NCBI GenBank assembly: GCA_028753945.1
Contig: JAPNXP010000002.1
Span: 9,734,001-9,798,000, forward strand
Length of the DNA: 64,000 nucleotides
Reading direction: 5' to 3'
Source: Hexactinellida sp. DTS-2022
Taxonomy: Eukaryota; Porifera; Hexactinellida
The notes under the pieces were generated by a model that made no database searches, was not told the DNA's origin, and worked only from the letters and a program-made list of their open reading frames with translations. A program made the position numbers and the translations under genes. Below are positions 56,250-64,000 of the stretch, one piece after another. Numbering within the stretch: position 1 is the first letter of the stretch; each line of letters begins with the position of its first letter.

Positions 56250-56977
56250 TTAAGGTTAAATTACCCCACGTGAATGAAAGTTCTTGTATTAATCTGTAAT
56301 TGTGAGAAATATATACCTATACGATACAAATCAATAAACCAAAAAGAAAATGTCCCTATCTATTATACTTTTTATTTTTTGTCGGTTTCAAAATTTGGCT
56401 AATACAAATCTCCCATAGGGCGATTTCCAAAAGTGGTGGTCGATATTATGCGGTAATTTGGCAATGCAATTATCAATGTTTGTCATCAGAATCAATATTT
56501 AAAGATTATAAGCGTAAGGAGTAGGTAGACGGTTTACATTTTTGAATTATGACTTGGAATTTTTTTTATCAAGCATTTTATCAAATTTCGCATGAAAAGA
56601 TGACCTTTTTATTCATTTTTTGGTTTCAAAAGGTCGCAATATTTTTTATTTAGATCTTATCAAAATTCTAAACCACTCACCAACCGCCCATAACGATGAT
56701 CTTTCTGATAGATCACACAGTACAGGTCTTTAGCAAATAATGATCTTGCAAACTACACACTTATCAGGTGGAGTCTGAAAAAATCCCCCTATGGGACTTT
56801 TGTATTAGCATAATACTGCAAGCCCAATAATTTCGAATTTATAGAAGATAATTAGATTTCGTTTTCAGTTTCGATATAGCTATAATCTCTTCCATCATAT
56901 ATGTGAAATTCAAACTCCAACCTTCAAAACTAAATTCATGTGTTTTTTTGGGTGAATCTGCCGTAATTTAACCTTAA
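56250..56977 (+). mobile_element. TTAA MITE family C in satellite
   Basis: A 728 bp element flanked by TTAA at the TTTGGTTTAACTT part of a monomer. It is almost identical to 9776-10501 and to 57545-58271, and has no counterpart in array 2. Confidence 0.93.
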
Positions 56978-57544
56978 CTTAAATTTGTTTTATATTTAAT
57001 ATTGAGCCACACATCATCAGGCACTACCGTCCAGGCGGAGGAGCATAGTGTTTACTTAGTGTTTTGCTTGTCTAAGCACACTTTGGTTTAACTTAAATTT
57101 GTTTCATTTATTTAATATTGAGCCACACATCAACAGGAACTAGCCTTCAGACGGAGGAGCAGAGTGTTCACCTGGTGTATTGCTTGTCTTAGCACACTTG
57201 GTTTAACTTAAATTTATTCTATATTTAATATTGACCACACATCAACTGGCACTACCGTCCAGGCGGAGGAGCAGAGTGTTCACCTGGTATATTGCTTGTC
57301 TTAGCACTCTTTAATTTAACTTAAATTTGTTTCATTTATTTAATATTGAGCCACACATCCACTGGCACTACAGTTCAGGTGGAGGATCATAGTGTTCACC
57401 TGTTGTATTGCTTGTCTTAGCACACTTTGATTAACTTAAATGTGTTCTATATTTAATATTGAGCCACACATCAAATGGCACTACCGTCCAGGCGGAGGAG
57501 CAGAGTGTTCACCTGGTGTATTGCTTGTCTTAGCACACTTTGGT

Positions 57545-58271
57545 TTAAGGTTAAATTACCCCACGTGAATGAAAGTTCTTGTATTAATCTGTAATTGTGA
57601 GAAATATATACCTATACGATACAAATCAATAAACCAAAAAGAAAATGTCCCTATCTATTATACTTTTTATTTTTTGTCGGTTTCAAAATTTGGCTAATAC
57701 AAATCTCCCATAGGGCGATTTCCAAAAGTGGTGGTCGATATTATGCGGTAATTTGGCAATGCAATTATCAATGTTTGTCATCAGAATCAATATTTAAAGA
57801 TTATAAGCGTACGGAGTAGGTAGACGGTTTACATTTTTGAATTATGACTTGGAATTTTTTTTATCAAGCATTTTATCAAATTTCGCATGAAAAGATGACC
57901 TTTTTATTCATTTTTTGGTTTCAAAAGGTCGCAATATTTTTTATTTAGATCTTATCAAAATTCTAAACCACTCACCAACCGCCCATAACGATGATCTTTC
58001 TGAAAGATCACACAGTACAGGTCTTTAGCAAATAATGATCTTGCAAACTACACACTTATCAGGTGGAGTCTGAAAAAATCCCCCTATGGGACTTTTGTAT
58101 TAGCATAATACAGCACCCCAATAATTTCGAATTTATAGAAGATAATTAGATTTCGTTTTCAGTTTCGATATAGCTATAATCTCTTCCATCATATATGTGA
58201 AATTCAAACTCCAACCTTCAAAACTAAATTCATGTGTTTTTTTGGGTGAATCTGCCGTAATTTAACCTTAA
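57545..58271 (+). mobile_element. TTAA MITE family C in satellite
   Basis: Same monomer position and near-identical sequence to the copy 1.3 kb upstream. The flanking monomers also match, so the pair probably arose by tandem duplication of a satellite block carrying one insertion. Confidence 0.93.
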
Positions 58272-59073
58272 CTTAAATTTGTTTTATATTTGATATTGAG
58301 CCACACATCATCAGGCACTACCGTCCAGGCGGAGGAGCATAGTGTTTACTTAGTGTTTTGCTTGTCTTAGCACACTTTGGTTTAACTTAAATTTGTTTCA
58401 TTTATTTAATATTGAGCCACACATCAACAGGAACTAGCCTTCAGACGGAGGAGCAGAGTGTTCACCTGGTGTATTGCTTGTCTTAGCACACTTGGTTTAA
58501 CTTAAATTTATTCTATATTTAATATTGACCACACATCAACTGGCACTACCGTCCAGGCGGAGGAGCAGAGTGTTCACCTGGTATATTGCTTGTCTTAGCA
58601 CTCTTTAATTTAACTTAAATTTGTTTCATTTATTTAATATTGAGCCACACATCCACTGGCACTACAGTCCAGGCGGAGGAGCATAGTGTTCACCTGTTGT
58701 ATTGCTTGTCTTAGCACACTTTGATTAACTTAAATTTGTTCTATATTTAATATTGAGCCACACATCAAATGGCACTACCGTCCAGGCGGAGGAGCAGAGT
58801 GTTCACCTGGTGTATTGCTTGTCTTAGCACACTTTGGTTTAACTTAAATTTGTTTTATATTTAATATTGAGCCACACATCATCAGGCACTACCATCCAGG
58901 CGGAGGAGCATAGTGTTTACTTAGTGTATTGCATGTCTTAGCCCACTTTGGTTTAACTAAAATTTAGTTTATTTATTTTATATTGAGCTTCACATCAACA
59001 GGCACTACCGTCCAGGCGGAAGGGTAGAGTGTTCACCTGGTGTATTGATTGTCTTAGCACTCTTTGGTTTAAC

Positions 59074-59775
59074 TTAAGGCCAAACTATACTCAAGAATGA
59101 CATTTGAGATTAGGTTGTTTTTGGATAGTAACCCATAAAGTAAACTAGCATTAAAAATTTCAGAAGAATCTGACTCATACTTTTGACGTTGCACCCTTTT
59201 TAGAGTTTAGGAATGTGTCCATCATCATCAAAAGGTCAGTTTTAAAATGGACGATCATAACTTTTGGTCTAGATTTCACAAATTTGGTTCAACATGTTTG
59301 AAACCAAGTGTAAATGAATGAATACATATGTACCTTTATAGAAACACGAATATTTAATATTTTGGCCCGAAACTTTTAGAGTTACAGCACTTTGAAGTCA
59401 AACTTCGACCCCAAAACCACGAAAAAGTGACGTTTGTCAGTTGAAATCCGACTTCAAAGTGCTGTAACTCTGAAAGTTTAGTGCCAAAATATTAAATATT
59501 CGTGTTTCTATAAAGGTACATATGTATTCATTCATTTACACTTGGTTTCAATCATGTTGAACCAAATTTGTGAAATCTAGACCAAAAGTTATGATCGTCC
59601 ATTTTAAAACTGACCTTTTGATGATGATGGACACATTCCTAAACTCTAAAAAGGGTGCAACGTCAAAAGTATGAGTCAGATTCAGCTGAAATTTTTAATG
59701 CTAGTTTACTTTATGGGTTACTATCCAAAAACAACCTAATCTCAAATGTCATTCTTGAGTATAGTTGGGCCTTAA
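59074..59775. mobile_element. 702-bp TTAA-flanked perfect foldback (family F)
   Basis: It starts TTAAGGCCAAACTATACTCA and ends TGAGTATAGTTGGGCCTTAA. The two ~345-bp arms are mirror images with very few differences up to a short centre near 59425. TTAA at both sides and a satellite monomer outside define the insertion. It is absent from array 2. Decayed relatives are at 1975 and 2535. Confidence 0.93.
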
Positions 59776-60136
59776 ATTTGTTTCATTTATTTAATATTGA
59801 GCCTCACATCAACAGGCACTAGCGTCCAGGCGAAGGTGCATAGTGTTTACTTAGTGTTTTGCTTGTCTTAGCACACTTTGGTTTAACTTAAATTTGTTTC
59901 ATTTATTTAATAGTGAGCCACACATCAACAGGAACTACCGTCCAGGCGGAGGAGCATAGTGTGCACTTAGGGTATTGCTTGTCTTAGCACACTGTTGTTT
60001 AACTTAAATTTGTTTTATTTATAATATTGAGCCACACATCAACAGGCACTACCGTCCAGGCGGTGGAGCAGAGTGTTCACCTGTTGTATTGCTTGTCTTA
60101 GCATTCTTTGGTTTAACTTAAATTTGTTTCATTTAT

Positions 60137-60841
60137 TTAAGGTTCAGTATACTCTACAAATTTCGAATATTTAGATAAAATCCAAATCATTTTCTATTTC
60201 TCTTTTATTGCATTTTGGGATTGTATTGATACCAATGAGTACTCTCAAGAGATTTCTAAGAAAGATTCCTATTATTTTTCCAGTTTGACACACTTTGGTC
60301 ACCTCAATTTAGGAATAATTACTGTAAATTTTTTTTTCAAAAGCCGCTATCTCAAAACTAACATTTTCAGAATTGCGGATGAAGTCATTTTGTCAATTTT
60401 GGTCATAGAATCAAAAACTCAACGGTTTCGGAGATATCTCGTAAAGATACAACTTTTCAGACTGCGATTTACCCTAATATGAATAGTTCATCTGTTTTTT
60501 GGATTTTGGATAAGGAAAATCTTCATTTGAAAATAGAGATTACATAAAAGTATTTGAAATCCAGAAAAATGTAGATATTCACAATTCCTGTACTCAAAAG
60601 TTATATTACATCCAGCTAAACACATTTTATCAATAATATTCTTGGTATTGTTTATCTTTTCTCATTGATCTATTCCGCAAAAATGGTAAAATTTAAAAAA
60701 TGATTTTTCCTCTATTAGTTTATTTGCCAATATTATTGTATTTTTGGCATCCTGAGGATGAATTAAATCAGCTGTAAAAAAATTAATTCATTCGGGTGAA
60801 TAGTTATGGTAGAAGTACTCTAGAGGATACCTGAACCTTAA
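60137..60841 (-). mobile_element. TTAA MITE family A in satellite
   Basis: Duplicate of 43820-44524 at the same monomer position, with a handful of base differences. Confidence 0.93.
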
Positions 60842-61433
60842 TATTGAGCCACACATCAACAGGCACTACCGTCCAGGCGGAGGAGCAGAGTGTTCACCTG
60901 GTGTATTGCTTGTCTTAGCACACTTTGGTTTAACTTAAATTTGTTTTATATTTAATATTGAGCCACACATCATCAGCCACTACCGTCCAGGCGGAGGAGC
61001 ATAGTGTTTACTTAGTGTATTGCTTGTCTTAGCCTACTTTGGTTTAACTTAAATTTGTTAAATATTAAATATTGAGCCACACATCAACAGGCACTACCGT
61101 CCAGGCGGAAGAGCAGAGTGTTCACCTGGTGTATTGATTGTCTTAGCACTCTTTGGTTTAACTTAAATTTGTTTCATTTATTTAATATTGAGTCACACAT
61201 CAACAGGCACTACCTTCCAGGCGGCGGAGCATAGTGTTTACTTAGTGTTTTGCTTGTCTTAGCACACTTTGGTTTAACTTACATTTGTTTCATTTATTTA
61301 ATATTGAGCCACACATCAACAGGAACTAGCCTCCAGGCGGAGGAGCATAGTGTTTACTTAGTGTTTTGCTTGTCTTAGCACACTTTGGTTTAAGTAAAAT
61401 CAATTCTTTGCGAAATATCCTCGAAATACACCT

Positions 61434-61980
61434 TTAAGGTTCAGGTATCCTCTAGAGTACTTCTACCATAACTATTCACCCGAATGAATTAATTTTTTTA
61501 CAGCGGATTTACTTCATCCTCAGGATGCCAAAAATACAATAATATTGGCAAATAAACTAATAGAGGAAAAATCTTTTTTTAAATTTTACCATTTTTGCGG
61601 AATAGATCAATGAGAAAAGATAAACAATACCAAGAATATTATTGATAAAATGTGTTTACCTGGATGTAATATAACTTTTGAGTACAGGAATTTTGAATAT
61701 CTACATTTTTCTGGATTTCAAATACTTTTATGTGATGTCGATTTTCAAATGAAGATTTTCCTTATCCAAAATCCAAAAAACCGATGAACTATTCATATTA
61801 GGGTAATTCGCAGGACTGAAAAGTTGTATCTCTACGAGATCTCTCCGAAACCGTTGAGTTTTTGATTCTAGGACCAAAATTGACAAAATGACTTCTTCCG
61901 CAATTCTGAAAATGTTAGTTTTGAGATAGCGGCTTTTGATAAAAAAAATTACAGCAATTATTCCTAAATTGAGGTGACCA
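61434..61980 (+). mobile_element. TTAA MITE family A, truncated by RT element
   Basis: Duplicate of 45117-45663 with the same truncation point. Confidence 0.9.
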
Positions 61981-63209
61981 TCGGATAGAGTGATTCTTGC
62001 CCTGCCTCGTGTCCCGCCACGACGAGGATCGTTCAGGATGCCGGAAGATGTTGGTGCCAGGGTTTCGGGGTTAGGGAAGGGGCAGGAAAATGACCGTAGG
62101 GCCTGAAGTGGAGGCATGCCCATTCTTCCCTGGAGTTTATATCGATTCCGAAATGGACGACTGCGTTGGATGCTACTAATGGGCGTCGAATAGTGGAATC
62201 GCCGTCGTTCCGGTAGATATTCCGCCCTTGTGTTTGCTTTTAAGCTGGCGAAGGTTGGTCGACGTGTAGAATATTTGATGGTAAGCGTGGGCACGGGTCG
62301 ATAGGACTTAGGGGCTTTGCATGGTCCCGGGAAATAGCAAATTTCAACAAATGAGTATACAAGATATTCGGCGTCTTGGCCCCTGGCAACCAAGGCAGGC
62401 AGGTAGACGCGGAGGAGAAGCTCAAACGCATCGGCTGGATAGGTCGAAATTCGTGCAATTCTGTGTGCAGAACCAGGCACGTCGCCAGGATTTTTCATCT
62501 AGGGGGGGCGGCAAAATTACCAGGGGGGGCATGCCCCCCCTCCCCCCCCCCCTCACAAAATTCGTATCAACGAGAGTCGATTATAATATGAAATTATCAA
62601 GTTTCTATCTTATATATTAAATCTAAATGGTTTGTTTTTTTGTTTGTTGTTTGTTTGTTCGGAATTGATTGAGAAACTGGGTAAGAGCTACAGATTTGTA
62701 ATTTGGCAGGGAGGTGGGTAACTACGTATCTAGAAACAAGTTCTAATATCTACGAAAAATATTCACATCTTCAATCTCAAAAGGTAACAAAACCTTTAGC
62801 CAATTAAATTCGAGCGTGGCACAGTATGGATTAGCAGCTAGCATTCAATTAGTATAAATTGATTTAGTGTCTCTAACATTTGTTAAGCGTGCATTATAGA
62901 ATGCCAATCTGAAACTGCAATTTAATTGGGCGAGAGAAAAATAATAAATCCAATCATTTATTTGTAATTTACATATTTTAAAGGGTCGTGGCCGCTTACT
63001 TCCAACGACTATATATGGAGTAATTAAGTAAGCTGATTCCAAATATGATGTTGTTAACAACCCATGTGTATATATTTGTTGTTTAGATCTAGACGTTATA
63101 AGGAATTTACAAACGTTACTTCTGTTATTTGTTGGTTGGGATATATGAGGCACCAGAAGGGTGCTTTCTGCAGCCGCGCAGCGAAAGCAAGCGAAGCGGG
63201 CTTGTATAC

Positions 63210-63240
<31 letters not shown>

Positions 63241-64000
63241 ACCTACAACGTTATTTGGCAATAATTTAGCAGGGGGGTATGTCCCGGGGCACGAAATTTT
63301 ACCAGGGGGGGCATTGCCCCGGGGCGAGGATTTCTACCAGGGGGGGCATTGCCCCCCTATGCCCCCCCCGTGGCGACGTCCCTGTGCAGAACCCATGAAG
63401 GCATGTTTGATTAATTTTTCGGAAAAATGTAGTGTACGCGTGTCGAACGGTTGAGGGGGCCGGTCTGCCTGCACGCGGGGTATTCTGGCCCTGCGGGCAA
63501 TCAGCCAATCGGTGTCCTGAGTGATATTATCGGCTGTTTTCGTGATTTCATAGATGCCGCGCAGCTCGCTCAGCTCACCATCGAGGGGAAATGTGGCGGC
63601 AATATCATCGAAGTAGATGGTGAATATACGGCCTGGAGGTGGTAAAAATTTAGGACAAGATGGCAGGTTACGATCCGTGCCAGTTCCGCGGCAAGTGGAA
63701 GGCCCATCGGGATGCCTACTGCTCCGAGGTAATAAATAAATTTTCCGTCGGTGGCGTAATTAAAACGGAGTAGGCCGCAGATTATTTGATAGGACTTCTT
63801 GTCGCTATGGAAATAATAGAGATAGGCCGCTAGGATGGCCTTGTGTGGTGTAGATGGGTAAAATTTACCAAGTCCCCAGTGTAGATAGTTTGTGGCGGGC
63901 GTATTGTTCTAGCCGGGCCTGTGTGTCGAACACGTCTCGTGTAAGATACTGATTGTCTGCCAGTATTGGTGTAATTTGTCGGCGAAGATATTTAGAGCAG
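61981..64000 (-). mobile_element. reverse-transcriptase retroelement fossil, copy 2
   Basis: Near-identical duplicate of 45664-47683, running off the window end. It is broken in the same way and carries the same hAT insertion, so it arose by duplication of an already dead copy, not by retrotransposition. Confidence 0.75.
62474..63384. mobile_element. hAT element inside the retroelement, copy 2
   Basis: Same ends, same TGCAGAAC duplication and same internal tracts as 46157-47067, at a constant distance of 16317 bp. Confidence 0.93.

Larger units (their letters stand above)
53449..61391 (+). repeat. 117-bp satellite, plus orientation, array 3
   Basis: About 37 monomers in seven blocks, same consensus and subtypes as array 2. 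Higher-order structure is visible: blocks of several monomers recur in the same subtype order (for example 57000-57540 and 58290-58860). Five TTAA-flanked elements are inserted. Parts are near-identical to array 2. Confidence 0.95.

Overview
This is about 64 kb of AT-rich DNA, roughly one third G+C by eye, from an invertebrate animal whose taxon I cannot name. Long non-coding stretches, GT-AG introns, an NRF1-type promoter box, pogo/Tc1, hAT and TTAA-targeting transposons and a reverse transcriptase point to a metazoan. No ordinary host housekeeping gene is visible. The window is almost wholly transposons, miniature transposons (MITEs), foldback palindromes and a satellite, with decayed pieces of one conserved animal gene.

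Layout. 0-14.5 kb: a broken pogo/Tigger transposase, a Tc1-like MITE, pogo-type MITEs, TTAA-flanked MITEs, two broken hAT transposases, an inverted pair of fragments of a conserved Cys-rich gene, and a ~500 bp palindrome. 14.5-26.9 kb: TTAA MITEs nested three deep, a 3 kb hAT-like element enclosing a ~900 bp near-perfect palindrome, and a CACTA-like insert whose empty site is also in the window. 26.9-29.4 kb: a ~117 bp satellite on the minus strand. 29.4-40.7 kb: a segment with matching TTAA-GG termini. It holds a ~900-residue Mutator/Kolobok-like DDE transposase gene (minus strand), small spliced genes for coiled-coil proteins with a C-terminal membrane segment, a divergent promoter, minisatellites and a ~170 bp subterminal tandem repeat. 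40.7-45.1 kb: the 117 bp satellite again, now on the plus strand. 45.1-48.7 kb: a broken reverse-transcriptase element carrying a hAT insert. 48.7-53.4 kb: a coiled-coil ORF, short MITEs and a second copy of the conserved Cys-rich gene fragment. 53.4-64 kb: a recent duplicate of the 41-47.7 kb block, with a longer satellite and three extra TTAA-flanked insertions.

The unifying theme is TTAA. At least seven MITE families (here called A, B, C, D, F, K and the 29.4-40.7 kb element) are flanked by TTAA and most begin TTAA-GG, the target preference known for Kolobok-type transposons. The satellite monomer carries TTAA sites and is the landing site for most of them. The 34.8-38 kb transposase is a candidate for the machinery that moved such elements. 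It is itself interrupted by two hAT MITEs and a shift at a C run, so this copy is probably dead.

Family letters (A, A', B, C, D, F, G, H, I, K, L, M, P) are local names used only here. All family assignments come from reading motifs and repeats, with no database search.
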